Shown here piece after piece: positions 9,749 to 18,330 of a stretch of DNA of 64,000 nucleotides. Position 1 is the first letter of the stretch, and each line of letters starts with the position of its first letter. This DNA comes from Betaproteobacteria bacterium (GTDB lineage: Bacteria > Pseudomonadota > Gammaproteobacteria > Burkholderiales > Casimicrobiaceae). Both the position numbers and the translations under genes were made by a program. The stretch is taken from the NCBI GenBank assembly GCA_016717855.1, contig JADKEV010000018.1, positions 65,996 through 129,995 of the forward strand. The letters run 5' to 3'. The notes under the pieces were generated by a model, which saw nothing but the letters and a program-made list of their open reading frames with translations, was not told where the DNA came from and searched no databases.

Positions 9749-10453
9749 TCAGCATTGCACCGTCTGCCGGCAGACCTGCGCCATCTCCCGGCAGGCTGTC
9801 GTGGCGCCGACCGGGCGCTGCGCGCCGCCCGTGCCGTGGTCGATGCCCAGCTTGAATTCGTACTTGGCGAAGAACGCGTCGAACTGCTCGACGCCGGCGG
9901 TGCCGACAGCGGCCAGACCGTCGGTCCGCGTATCGTATTCCAGCACGACGGCGGCCAGCGGCTGTGGCGCCGGACCGCCCACGACTTTCGCGCCGGCGGC
10001 CGGGTCGTAGATGCTGTGCTCGGCGCAGCAGTGGATGACGCCGCCCCTGGCGGTCGGCGATTCGCGCTCCTGGTAGCGGATGAAGCTGATCTCCTTCGCC
10101 GGATACGCGAGCTTGTGCGCGCAGATAGCGGAGTAGGCGACGATTGCGCGCCCGGGCCCCACGCCGCCGTCCCAGCCGTGGCGCCGGCCGTCGCCGGCCA
10201 CCCATTCCGCGGGCGCCGCGGGCCGCCCGAGGCTGAGCAGGAAGCATGGCGTCCCGGCGTACGGAAAGTTGAACAGGTAATTGCGATGCGCCACCAGCCG
10301 CTTCGCCCGGATCGGGTCGCCGTACTCGTCTACCAGCCGCGCCCGCGGGTATGCCTTGACCGGTTGCCCCGCGCGCGCCTGCGCCAGCGCCCGGGCCACG
10401 CCCGCCGCGCCGCCGGCGAAGGCGCAGGTGCGCAGGAAGGTCCGTCGCTCCAT
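9749..10453 (-). CDS. Tat-exported Rieske [2Fe-2S] protein
   Basis: Protein of 234 residues beginning MERRTFLRTCAFAGGAAG, a twin-arginine signal followed by a hydrophobic core, so it is probably exported folded. The Rieske ligands are CAH and, further on, CAEH (in HCCAEHSIYDP). Between the two ligand pairs is an insertion longer than the 15-17 residues typical of bc1 Rieske proteins, and the GSxFD-type loop is replaced by SIYDPAAGA. It resembles small Rieske subunits of periplasmic oxidoreductases (arsenite-oxidase small subunit and SoxF-like), but no catalytic large subunit or cytochrome b lies beside it. It sits between the FAD oxidoreductase and the deacetylase on the same strand. Confidence 0.75.
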   Translation of the reverse strand: MERRTFLRTCAFAGGAAGVARALAQARAGQPVKAYPRARLVDEYGDPIRAKRLVAHRNYLFNFPYAGTPCFLLSLGRPAAPAEWVAGDGRRHGWDGGVGPGRAIVAYSAICAHKLAYPAKEISFIRYQERESPTARGGVIHCCAEHSIYDPAAGAKVVGGPAPQPLAAVVLEYDTRTDGLAAVGTAGVEQFDAFFAKYEFKLGIDHGTGGAQRPVGATTACREMAQVCRQTVQC

Positions 10454-10466
10454 CGCCGGCCCGCGC

Positions 10467-11426
10467 CTAGGCGCGCAGCAGTTCCCGGACGTGCGCCGCG
10501 GCGCTCAGCGCCAGCGCGCGCAGGTTGTACCCGCCTTCGAGCGTGGAGACGACCCGGCCCCTGGCATGCTTGTCGGCGACCCGCATCAGTTCCCGCGTGA
10601 CCCACGCGTAGTCGTCCTCGCTGAAATTCAGGCCGGCCATGTCGTCGTCGCGATGGGCGTCGAAGCCGGCGGAAATGAAGATCATCTCGGGCCGGAAACG
10701 CGTGAGCGCGGGCAGCCACTGGTGCAGGACTTCCTCCCGGAAGGCGAGGCCGTTGGCGCCGGCGCGCAGCGGCACGTTGATCATGTTGGCGGCGGGCTGG
10801 TCGGTGCCCGAGTACGGATAGAACGGATGCTGGAAGGTCGACACCATCAGCACCCGCTGGTCGCCGGCGAACATCTGCTCGGTGCCGTTGCCGTGATGGA
10901 CGTCGAAGTCGACGACGGCGACCCGGTTCAGGCCGTGGGCTTCGAGCGCATGGGCGATGCCCACGCCGATGTTGTTGAAGATGCAGAAGCCCATCGCCCG
11001 CGTGGCCTCGGCGTGGTGGCCCGGCGGCCGGACCATGCAGAACGCGTTGTCAACGGTGCGTGCCAGCACCGCGTCGGTCGCGGCGATCACGGCGCCCGCG
11101 GCGCGCAGCGCGGCCTCGACCGAGTGGGGATTGAGGGCGGTATCGGGATCGATCTGCACGTAGCCTTCGTCCGGGCTCGCCTCGACGATGGCCGTCACGT
11201 AATCGCGCGGATGCACGCGCTCGAGTTCCGCTTCCGTTGCCAGCGGCGCCGGCATCCGGTGCAGCTTCCCCGCCAGGCCGCTGTTGACGAACTCCTCGGC
11301 GATGGCGTGCAGCCGGGCCGGCCGCTCCGGGTGCCATTCGCCCATCTCATGCCGCCCGCACGCCTCGTGGGTGATCCAGCCAGTACGCCGGCGCCGCCGT
11401 TCGAGTAAACTGTCGTTCAATGCCAT
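10467..11426 (-). CDS. Histone deacetylase-family (AcuC/HDAC-like) zinc amidohydrolase
   Basis: Cytosolic deacetylase-fold protein of 319 residues. Catalytic and zinc motifs are all present: PPGHHAE (His137-His138 dyad), VVDFDVHHGNG (Asp175 and His177 as zinc ligands) and SAGFDAH (third ligand). STLEGGYN closes the active site. In bacteria this family includes acetoin-utilisation AcuC, acetylpolyamine amidohydrolases and protein deacetylases; there is no acetoin or polyamine gene nearby to choose between them. The ATG at 11426 is divergent from moxR and leaves only 19 bases between the two start codons, so the promoters must overlap. Confidence 0.88.
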   Translation of the reverse strand: MALNDSLLERRRRRTGWITHEACGRHEMGEWHPERPARLHAIAEEFVNSGLAGKLHRMPAPLATEAELERVHPRDYVTAIVEASPDEGYVQIDPDTALNPHSVEAALRAAGAVIAATDAVLARTVDNAFCMVRPPGHHAEATRAMGFCIFNNIGVGIAHALEAHGLNRVAVVDFDVHHGNGTEQMFAGDQRVLMVSTFQHPFYPYSGTDQPAANMINVPLRAGANGLAFREEVLHQWLPALTRFRPEMIFISAGFDAHRDDDMAGLNFSEDDYAWVTRELMRVADKHARGRVVSTLEGGYNLRALALSAAAHVRELLRA

Positions 11427-11445
11427 TGTCCTTAAACGGGGCCCT

Positions 11446-12410
11446 ATGAAATTGCCATTCCCCGCCCACGCGGACGCCGTTTCGCACGTAGTGCCCGCCG
11501 TCGCTGGCACCGACCTGTTGCAGCGGCTGACCACGCAAATCGAAGCCATTGTTGTAGGCGCGCCACATGCGGTGCGGCTGGCGCTGGCCTGCCTGATCGG
11601 TCGCGGGCACCTGCTGATCGAGGACCTCCCCGGCGTGGGCAAGACCACGCTGGCGCAGACGCTGGCCACGACCCTGGGGCTCAGTTTTCAACGCGTGCAG
11701 TTTACCAGCGATCTTCTGCCGGCGGACATACTGGGAGTCTCCGTCTACAACACGCAGACGGGAACGTTTACGTTCCATCCAGGCCCGATTTTTTCCTCGG
11801 TGCTGCTGGCCGACGAAATCAACCGCGCCCCGCCCAAGACGCAAAGCGCGCTGCTCGAGGCGATGGAAGAACGGCAGGTCAGCGTCGAGGGTGCGACGCG
11901 CCCGCTGCCCGATCCGTTTTTCGTGATCGCCACGCAGAACCCCACCGAGCAGGCCGGCGTCTTTCCACTGCCCGAATCGCAGCTCGACCGATTTCTGCTG
12001 CGCATCAGCCTGGGCTTTCCCGATGCCCGCGCCGAGCGGGAACTGCTGACGGGCGGCGACCGCCGCGCGCGGCTGGCGCATCTGTCCGCGGTCATCACGC
12101 CGGCCCGGCTGCGCGAATTGCAGCACGAGGCGCAGCGCGCGCATGTCTCGGCGGCGTTGCTTGACTACGTGCAGGCCCTGCTGGCCGCGACGCGCACCCG
12201 GGCCGCGCCCGGCCTGTCGCCCCGCGCGGGGCTGATGCTGCTGGCGGCAGCGCGGGCCTGGAGCCTGCTGGCCGGCCGCGCCTACGTGCTGCCGGAGGAT
12301 CTGCAAGCCGTGTTCGTCCCCGCGACCGCGCACCGCCTGACGCATTCGCGGCTCGGCGCCCGGGCGGCGAGGAAATCGCGCAGGAGATCCTGCGCACCGT
12401 CCCGGTCTGA
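11446..12410 (+). CDS. moxR: MoxR-family AAA+ ATPase, frameshifted near the end
   Basis: AAA+ ATPase of about 321 residues that usually acts as a chaperone with DUF58 and transglutaminase partners. Walker A is LPGVGKTTLAQ, Walker B is VLLADEINRAPPKTQSALLEAMEERQ, and sensor 1 is FFVIATQNPTEQAG. Near 12358 the frame shifts by one base. The next frame reads GGEEIAQEILRTVPV and stops at 12410, the normal MoxR ending, so a base is probably missing in a C/G run. It is first in a compact moxR-DUF58-tgpA operon; the next start follows 12 bases later. Confidence 0.88.
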
Positions 12411-12422
12411 GCGTTCCCGCCC

Positions 12423-13397
12423 ATGTCCGCGCAGACTGCACCCGCAGGCCGCTGGCAGCAGTTGCGCACCCGCTGGTGGCGGCTGGCGCCGACCGACGCC
12501 GGCGCGGTGCAGCTCACGCACCGCCGCATCTACATCCTGCCGACGCGACGCGGCATCGCCTTCCTGTGCACGCTGCTGCTGATGTTGCTGGGCGCGCTCA
12601 ACTACGCCCTCTCCCTGGGCTTCGTGTTCACCTTCCTGCTGGGCGGCATGTTCCACGCGGCGTTGCTGCAGGCCTACCGCCAACTGCGCGCGGTGCAACT
12701 CGCGGCCGGCGACGAGCCGGAGACGTTCGCCGGCGACGTCGCGCGCTTCGCGCCGGTGGTGACCAACACCGACAAGGCGACGCCACTGCATTGCCTCCTG
12801 ACTGCGGGCGGCGCCACCCAGACGCTGCGGGTCGAACCGGGGAGCGCGGCGTTGGCCCGGCTGGCACTGCCGGCTGCCGCGCGCGGCCGTCTGCCGCTGG
12901 GCCGCATCACGCTCGCGAGCAGCTATCCGCTGGGGCTGTGGCGGGCCTGGAGCTATATCCACTTCCCGCTAGCGGCGTGGGTCTACCCGCAACCGGAGGC
13001 CGCGCCGCCGCCCTTGCCGATGCAGGGCGCCGGCGCCGGCGAAGGCCACACGCTGGCGGCCGGCAGCGAGGAATTTTCCGGGCTGCGCCGCTACGAGGCC
13101 GGCGACACGCCGCGTCAGATCGCGTGGAAGGCGCTCGCGCGCGGCGCCGGGCTGCACAGCAAGGAATTCGCGGGCAGCGCGCGCGGCCACTGCCTGCTCG
13201 ACTGGCAGCACCTGCCGGCGGCGCTGGACACGGAAGCACGGCTGTCGCGGCTGACCGCCTGGGTGCTGGCCGCCGAACATGCGCAGATCGACTACGCGCT
13301 GAACATCCCCGGGCTCGCCGCGCCGCTCGCGCGCGGGCCGGCGCAGCGCGCGCTGTGCCTCCGGGCGCTCGCGGCCTTTCCGGCCGACCACGCATGA
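12423..13397 (+). CDS. DUF58 domain-containing membrane protein
   Basis: Protein of 324 residues with two membrane helices near residues 42-82 (GIAFLCTLLLMLLGALNYAL, then FVFTFLLGGMFHAALLQAYR). The DUF58 signature follows: GSEEFSGLRRYEAGDTPRQIAWKALAR, which normally contacts a VWA-like fold. It is a usual partner of MoxR ATPases, and the function (assembly of metal or envelope complexes) is inferred from family context only. Its stop codon overlaps the start of tgpA (ATGA), implying translational coupling. Confidence 0.85.
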   Translation: MSAQTAPAGRWQQLRTRWWRLAPTDAGAVQLTHRRIYILPTRRGIAFLCTLLLMLLGALNYALSLGFVFTFLLGGMFHAALLQAYRQLRAVQLAAGDEPETFAGDVARFAPVVTNTDKATPLHCLLTAGGATQTLRVEPGSAALARLALPAAARGRLPLGRITLASSYPLGLWRAWSYIHFPLAAWVYPQPEAAPPPLPMQGAGAGEGHTLAAGSEEFSGLRRYEAGDTPRQIAWKALARGAGLHSKEFAGSARGHCLLDWQHLPAALDTEARLSRLTAWVLAAEHAQIDYALNIPGLAAPLARGPAQRALCLRALAAFPADHA

Positions 13398-15469
13398 GCT
13401 CCCTCGCCACGCGCGCCGGCTTCCGCTGGTTGTCCGCCAAGCCACTGACGAGCCCCGTCCTCGAGTCGCGGGTCCTGCTGGTGCTGGCCGGGTTGCTGGC
13501 GCTGGCGCAGTTGCCGCTGGTCACGGGCCTGCCGGTCTGGCTCAGCACACTCGGCATCGGCATGATCCTGCTGCGCGTGGCGCTGGTGCGGCGCGGCCGG
13601 CCGACGCCGGCGTCGTACTGGCTGGTGCCCGTGGTCATCGCCGGGGGACTGGCGATACGCTGGCACTACGGCTACTTCTTCGGCCGCGATCCCGGCGTCG
13701 CGCTGCTCTTCCTGATGGCCGGGCTCAAGTTCATGGAGACCCGCACCGAGCGCGACGGCACGCTGGTCGTCTGCCTCGCCGCCTTCCTCGCGCTCACGCA
13801 GTTCCTCTACGAACAGTCGCTGCCCTCGGCGCTGATCCTGGTCGTCACTGTCCTTTACATCGCATTCGCGCTGCATGCCCTCTCCGGGTCCTGGGCACAT
13901 GCGGCCGACGGCGTCTCGGCGCTCGCCGCGCTGCGGCCGCTGTTCCGGCTGGCCGGCGTCATGGTGCTGCAAAGCGTGCCGCTCGCGCTGTTGCTGTTCC
14001 TGGTGTTTCCGCGCCTGTCGTCGCCGTTGTGGGGCCTGCCCACCGACCCCGGCGCCAAGTCCGGCCTGTCGGAGCACATGGAGCCCGGCGCCATCAGCGA
14101 ACTCTCGCTGTCCGACGAGATCGCGTTCCGGGTCGAATTCGCTGACAAGGCGCGCATCCCGCCCAACTCGGCCCGTTACTGGCGCGGTCCCGTCCTGTCG
14201 CAGTTCGACGGCCGCGTGTGGCGCACGACCGCACGTCCCGGGCCCGGCGCGATCGTGTCCGCCGGCGGGCCGCCGGTCGGGTACCTGGTCACGCTGGAAC
14301 CCCATCACCAGCGGTGGCTGTTCGCGCTCGACCTGCCGGCCGCGCTGCCGGCCAGCGACAACGGCGGACCGCTGCACGGCGCGTTCCTGACTCGCGAACA
14401 GCAACTGCTGTCGGTCCCGCTGGTGGCCTCGCGGCTGATCTACCGGCAAAGCTCGGTGCTGGCCGACCGGCACGGCGGGGCGGACGAGGCGGAGCTCGGG
14501 CGCCTGTTGCGCCTCCCGGGTCGCGGCAATCCGCAGTCCCGCGCCTTCGCGGTCGAGGAACGGCGCCTGGCCGGCAACGACAGCGCCTTCGTGCAGGCGG
14601 TGCTGCGGCGCTTCAACCGGGACACGTACCGCTACACGCTGTCGCCGGACGAAGTCGGCACGGACGCCGTCGACGACTTCCTGTTCAAGACCAAGAGCGG
14701 CTTTTGCGAGCACTATGCCGGCGCGTTCGCGCTGCTGATGCGCGCCGCGGGCATCCCGGCGCGCGTCGTCACCGGCTACCTGGGCGGCGAGATCAATCCG
14801 GCCAGCGGCACGATGGTGATCCGCCAGTCGGATGCGCACGCCTGGACCGAAGTGTGGATAGACGGCCTCTGGCGCCGCGTCGACCCGACCGCGGCCGTCT
14901 CGCCCGAACGGGTCGAGCGCGGGCTGTCGGCGGCGATGCCGCCCGGCGAGCGCGTGCCGTTCCTCTCCCGCGCCGAATGGTCGTGGCTGCGCGCGGTGCA
15001 ATGGCGCTGGGACGCGGTCAATCACAACTGGCAGAAGTGGGTGATCGGCTTCAATCACGACCGCCAGCAGTCGCTGTTCTCGGAACTCGGCTGGCCGAAA
15101 CCGGAACCCTGGCAGATCGCCGGACTGATCATGGGCGCGTTCGCCGCCTGGGGGCTGGGCTACCTGGCGTGGTGGCAATGGCGCCAGCGCATCCGTACCG
15201 GCGACCCGCTCGAGCGGACGTGGCTCGCGATCAACCGCCGCCTCGCCCGCGCCGGCCTGCCGCGCGGCGCGGCCGAAGGTCCGATTGCGTATGGCGAGCG
15301 CCTGTGCACGCGCTGGCCGCAGCATGCGGCGTTGTGGCGGGAACTGGCGGGCAGTTATGCGCTGGCGCGGTATGGGGAGGGTGATCAGGGCGCGGGCGCA
15401 AGGCGGGTGCAGCGGATCGCGCAGGCCATTCGCAGCCTGGGTCTCGACAAGGGTCCGGCCACCGGATAG
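13394..15469 (+). CDS. tgpA: TgpA-type transglutaminase-like membrane protein
   Basis: Inner-membrane protein of 691 residues. The N-terminal third (DUF3488) contains several membrane helices. A periplasmic transglutaminase core follows, with the catalytic triad in SGFCEHYAGAFALLMR (Cys about 438), SDAHAWTEVW (His about 482) and RVDPTAAV (Asp about 497). One more membrane helix near the C-terminus (IAGLIMGAFAAWGLGYLAWW) precedes a DUF4129-like tail. Substrate is unknown; in Pseudomonas TgpA is needed for viability and acts in the envelope. The ATGA overlap with DUF58 fixes the start. Confidence 0.87.
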   Translation: MSSLATRAGFRWLSAKPLTSPVLESRVLLVLAGLLALAQLPLVTGLPVWLSTLGIGMILLRVALVRRGRPTPASYWLVPVVIAGGLAIRWHYGYFFGRDPGVALLFLMAGLKFMETRTERDGTLVVCLAAFLALTQFLYEQSLPSALILVVTVLYIAFALHALSGSWAHAADGVSALAALRPLFRLAGVMVLQSVPLALLLFLVFPRLSSPLWGLPTDPGAKSGLSEHMEPGAISELSLSDEIAFRVEFADKARIPPNSARYWRGPVLSQFDGRVWRTTARPGPGAIVSAGGPPVGYLVTLEPHHQRWLFALDLPAALPASDNGGPLHGAFLTREQQLLSVPLVASRLIYRQSSVLADRHGGADEAELGRLLRLPGRGNPQSRAFAVEERRLAGNDSAFVQAVLRRFNRDTYRYTLSPDEVGTDAVDDFLFKTKSGFCEHYAGAFALLMRAAGIPARVVTGYLGGEINPASGTMVIRQSDAHAWTEVWIDGLWRRVDPTAAVSPERVERGLSAAMPPGERVPFLSRAEWSWLRAVQWRWDAVNHNWQKWVIGFNHDRQQSLFSELGWPKPEPWQIAGLIMGAFAAWGLGYLAWWQWRQRIRTGDPLERTWLAINRRLARAGLPRGAAEGPIAYGERLCTRWPQHAALWRELAGSYALARYGEGDQGAGARRVQRIAQAIRSLGLDKGPATG

Positions 15470-15496
15470 CGCGCCTGAACGGCACGGTCCACCGCC

Positions 15497-16624
15497 CTAC
15501 CCCCGCGGCAAATACCGCAACGGATCCACCGGCTTGCCCAGGGAACGAATCTCGAAGTGCAGCTTGACCTGGTCGGCGTCGGTGTTGCCCATCTTGCCCA
15601 GTTCCTGTCCCTTGGTGACCATCTGGCCCTCACGTATCGAGATCTGGTCGAGGTGGGCGTACGCGGACAGGTAGGTCTTGTTGTGCTTGACGATGACCAG
15701 CTTGCCGTAGCCGCGCAATCCGCTGCCGGCATAGACGACCTTGCCCGGGGCGCTGGCGAGGATGGGCAGGCCCGCGGCGCCGCCGATGTCGATGCCCTTG
15801 AGGCTCGCGGATTCGGAATAGCCGCTGATGATCCGGCCGCGCACCGGCCAACTCCAGTCGACGCGATCATCGCTGGTGTCGGCCGCGGCGGGCGGCAACG
15901 GCGGCCCGACCGAGGGTGACGCCGGAACAGCGGCGGCGACAGCCGGCGCGGCTGTCGCCAGAGGCGGGGACGGCGCGGCTGTCGCCAAAGGCGGGGGCGG
16001 CGCCGGAGGCGCCACTACGGCGGCGGCCACGGGCGCCGGAACCGTGGCGGGCACGGCCGCCTGCATTTGCGCCAGCGCCGCGTCCGAATATGGCACCTTG
16101 ACCGCCTTGGGCTGCGACTTGTACGTATCGGTATTGCCCCGCTCGGTCGGCGGTCTCGGTGTCACCGCCGGCGCGGCCGCCGCGGCCGCGGGCGGCGCGG
16201 GCACCGGCCGCGCGTCGGTCACCGGCGGCACCGAGACCAGCGGTGCGGTAGTGAGTCCGGCGCCGTCCGCCGCCGGATCGCCGGGCGGCCGCACGCGGAG
16301 CACCTGGCCCACGCGGATCACGTTCACGTTCTCGAGGTTGTTCATCGCCGCCAGTTCGCGGTAGTCGAGCCCGTGCTCGAGCGCGACCGCGAACAGCGTG
16401 TCGCCCCGCTTGACCGTATACGTTTCCGGGCGCCAGTCCTTCGCCGGCGCGGGCGGCGGCAGCTCCGGCATCGCCTGCGGCGATCCCGGCGGCGGCGGCA
16501 TCGGCATCGGCATCGGCGCGATTGGAGGAGCCGGGACGGCCGGACGGCGATCGTCGACCGGCGCCGGCGTGCGCGTCGCGCAGCCGGCCACCAGCAGCGC
16601 GAGGAGGATGAGAATTCGCATCAT
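15497..16624 (-). CDS. nlpD: Murein hydrolase activator NlpD (LysM + degenerate LytM lipoprotein)
   Basis: Envelope lipoprotein of 375 residues. MMRILILLALLVAGC is a short signal with a lipobox at Cys15. A LysM domain (TYTVKRGDTLFAVALEHG...VIRVGQVLRV) binds peptidoglycan. A long Pro/Ala-rich linker includes a duplicated PPLATAAP. The C-terminal M23/LytM domain runs from GRIISGYSESASLKGIDIGG to LHFEIRSLGKPVDPLRYL. The zinc-ligand His expected just before GIDI is missing (SLKGIDI), as in enterobacterial NlpD, so it should activate an amidase (AmiC type) rather than cut peptidoglycan. It lies downstream of pcm in a surE-pcm-nlpD operon. The start could also be the second Met. Confidence 0.9.
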   Translation of the reverse strand: MMRILILLALLVAGCATRTPAPVDDRRPAVPAPPIAPMPMPMPPPPGSPQAMPELPPPAPAKDWRPETYTVKRGDTLFAVALEHGLDYRELAAMNNLENVNVIRVGQVLRVRPPGDPAADGAGLTTAPLVSVPPVTDARPVPAPPAAAAAAPAVTPRPPTERGNTDTYKSQPKAVKVPYSDAALAQMQAAVPATVPAPVAAAVVAPPAPPPPLATAAPSPPLATAAPAVAAAVPASPSVGPPLPPAAADTSDDRVDWSWPVRGRIISGYSESASLKGIDIGGAAGLPILASAPGKVVYAGSGLRGYGKLVIVKHNKTYLSAYAHLDQISIREGQMVTKGQELGKMGNTDADQVKLHFEIRSLGKPVDPLRYLPRG

Positions 16625-16641
16625 GTCCGTTCGATGTCCAG

Positions 16642-17331
16642 TCAGCCCAGGCCCGGCAGCAGCGGCACGAAGCGCACCGCTTCGAACTGCTCCTGCCGCG
16701 TGCCGGTTTCGGTGCGGGTGATCACGATCAGGTTCTGGTGGTCGGCCCCGCCGGCTGGGGCCAGCGGCAGCACCAGCTTGCCGCCGACATTGAGCAGCCG
16801 GGTCCACTCCTCCGGAACGTATTTGGCCGCGGCGGTGACCACGATCGCGTCGAACGTCAGGTCGACGTCGGCCAGCGCGCTGCCGTCGGCGTGCTTGATC
16901 CGCACGTTGGCCTGGCGCAGCCGGGCCAATGTCTGCCGCGCCCGCGCCGCCAGCGGCGCGATGCGCTCGACCGAATACACGGCGTCGGCGACGCGCGCCA
17001 GCACCGCGGTCTGGTAGCCGCAGCCGGTGCCGATTTCGAGGACGTTGCCCGGCCGCCGGCCCGCACGCGCGAGTTCCGTCATCCGCGCCACGACATAGGG
17101 CTGGGAAATCGTCTGGCCGTAGCCGATGGGCAGCGCCGTGTCCTCGTAGGCGCGGCTGGCAATGGCTTCCTCGATGAACACGTGCCGGGGCACCGCCAGC
17201 ATCGCCTCGAGCACGATTTCGTCGCGGATGCCCTGCTCGCGCAGTCGCTCGACCATGCGGGCACGGGTGCGCGGACCGGTCATACCGATGCCGCTGTTGC
17301 GCTCGCCCTGGGTGTTCATGGGGTGTGCCAT
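16642..17331 (-). CDS. pcm: Protein-L-isoaspartate O-methyltransferase
   Basis: Cytosolic SAM-dependent repair enzyme of 229 residues that methylates isoaspartyl residues in damaged proteins. Signatures: VPRHVFIEEAIASRAYEDTALPIGYGQTISQPYVVARM and the SAM loop VLEIGTGCGYQTAVLA, with the later motif GGKLVLPL. It lies between surE and nlpD on the same strand, 27 and 17 bases from them, as in many proteobacteria. A more internal ATG is possible, since the first 15 residues are not conserved. Confidence 0.93.
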   Translation of the reverse strand: MAHPMNTQGERNSGIGMTGPRTRARMVERLREQGIRDEIVLEAMLAVPRHVFIEEAIASRAYEDTALPIGYGQTISQPYVVARMTELARAGRRPGNVLEIGTGCGYQTAVLARVADAVYSVERIAPLAARARQTLARLRQANVRIKHADGSALADVDLTFDAIVVTAAAKYVPEEWTRLLNVGGKLVLPLAPAGGADHQNLIVITRTETGTRQEQFEAVRFVPLLPGLG

Positions 17332-17358
17332 CCGGCTAGCGGACCGGCGCGGCCGGGT

Positions 17359-18144
17359 TCACCGCGCCCCGCTCGCCGGATTGGCGGCCGGCGCGCGCAC
17401 CGTACCGTTGAGCCACGCGTGCACGGCGACCTGCTCGTCGAAATGCGTGAGGTCGATCTGCAGCGGCGTCACCGACACGCGGTTCGCGGCCACCGCGCAG
17501 AAATCGGTGCCGGTACCGCTGTCGGCGGCCGGCCCCGCCGCCCCGACCCAATACACGGTCTCCCCCCTTGGGCTCACCGTCTTGATCACCGGCTCGGCCT
17601 TGTGCCGCTTGCCCAGCCGCGTAACTTCTGTCGGCCCCAGTTCGGCGTAGCCGACGTCGGGCACGTTCACGTTGAGCAGCCACGGCGTGCGGCTGCCCCC
17701 GCCCTGGAAACGCCGCACCATGTCCGCGGCGACGCGCGCCGCGGTTTCGAAATGCGCGCCAGCCTTGCTGGCCAGCGAGACCGCGATCGCCGGAATGCCC
17801 AGCAGGTAGCCTTCGGTGGCGGCCGCGACGGTCCCCGAGTAGATCGTGTCATCGCCCATGTTGGCGCCCAGGTTGATGCCCGAGACAATGATGTCCGGCA
17901 GGTCGTCCAGGAAACCGGTCACGGCCAGATGCACGCAATCGGTCGGCGTGCCGTTGACGAAGTAGAAGCCGTTGAGCGCCCGCCGCACGCTGAGCGGGCG
18001 GTCGAGGGTCAGCGAATTGGAGGCGCCGCTGCGGTCCTGCTCGGGCGCGACCACGGTGATTTCCCCCAATGACGCGAGGGCGTCGTGCAGGTGCTGGAGG
18101 CCGGGGGCGAGATAGCCGTCGTCGTTCGATAGAAGGATGCGCAT
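17359..18144 (-). CDS. surE: 5'/3'-nucleotidase (survival protein) SurE
   Basis: Metal-dependent nucleotidase/exopolyphosphatase of 261 residues. The start MRILLSNDDGYLAPG carries the catalytic Asp-Asp pair; VVAPEQDRSGASNSLT, NGTPTDCVH, IIVSGINLGANMGDDTIYSGTVAAA and LNVNVP are all present. It is first gene of surE-pcm-nlpD. The ATG at 18144 begins at the conserved N-terminus; the frame is open far upstream, but that part is only antisense to the protease and pgi genes. The upstream flank is shared with the divergent M16 protease. Confidence 0.94.
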   Translation of the reverse strand: MRILLSNDDGYLAPGLQHLHDALASLGEITVVAPEQDRSGASNSLTLDRPLSVRRALNGFYFVNGTPTDCVHLAVTGFLDDLPDIIVSGINLGANMGDDTIYSGTVAAATEGYLLGIPAIAVSLASKAGAHFETAARVAADMVRRFQGGGSRTPWLLNVNVPDVGYAELGPTEVTRLGKRHKAEPVIKTVSPRGETVYWVGAAGPAADSGTGTDFCAVAANRVSVTPLQIDLTHFDEQVAVHAWLNGTVRAPAANPASGAR

Positions 18145-18330
18145 AGGGTCCCGGGTCGTTTCAGGAATTATACGGGACTGCGCTGCGCCTTCGTGATCCT
18201 TGGCGCTACCGGCGGAACGAAGCCGGCCATGCGCTGTCCTGACCCATGGTTTATGATCCGCCCCCGACCTGACCGTGCCGCGCCGCGCAGCGGCCGGCGG
18301 CGCGCCCACCATCCGGAGCACCGAGAACCC

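Noticed and set aside
15900..16020. Duplicated PPLATAAP coding segment in nlpD as a mobile or CRISPR repeat
   Set aside because: It is a short in-frame duplication within a low-complexity Pro/Ala linker, common in envelope proteins.
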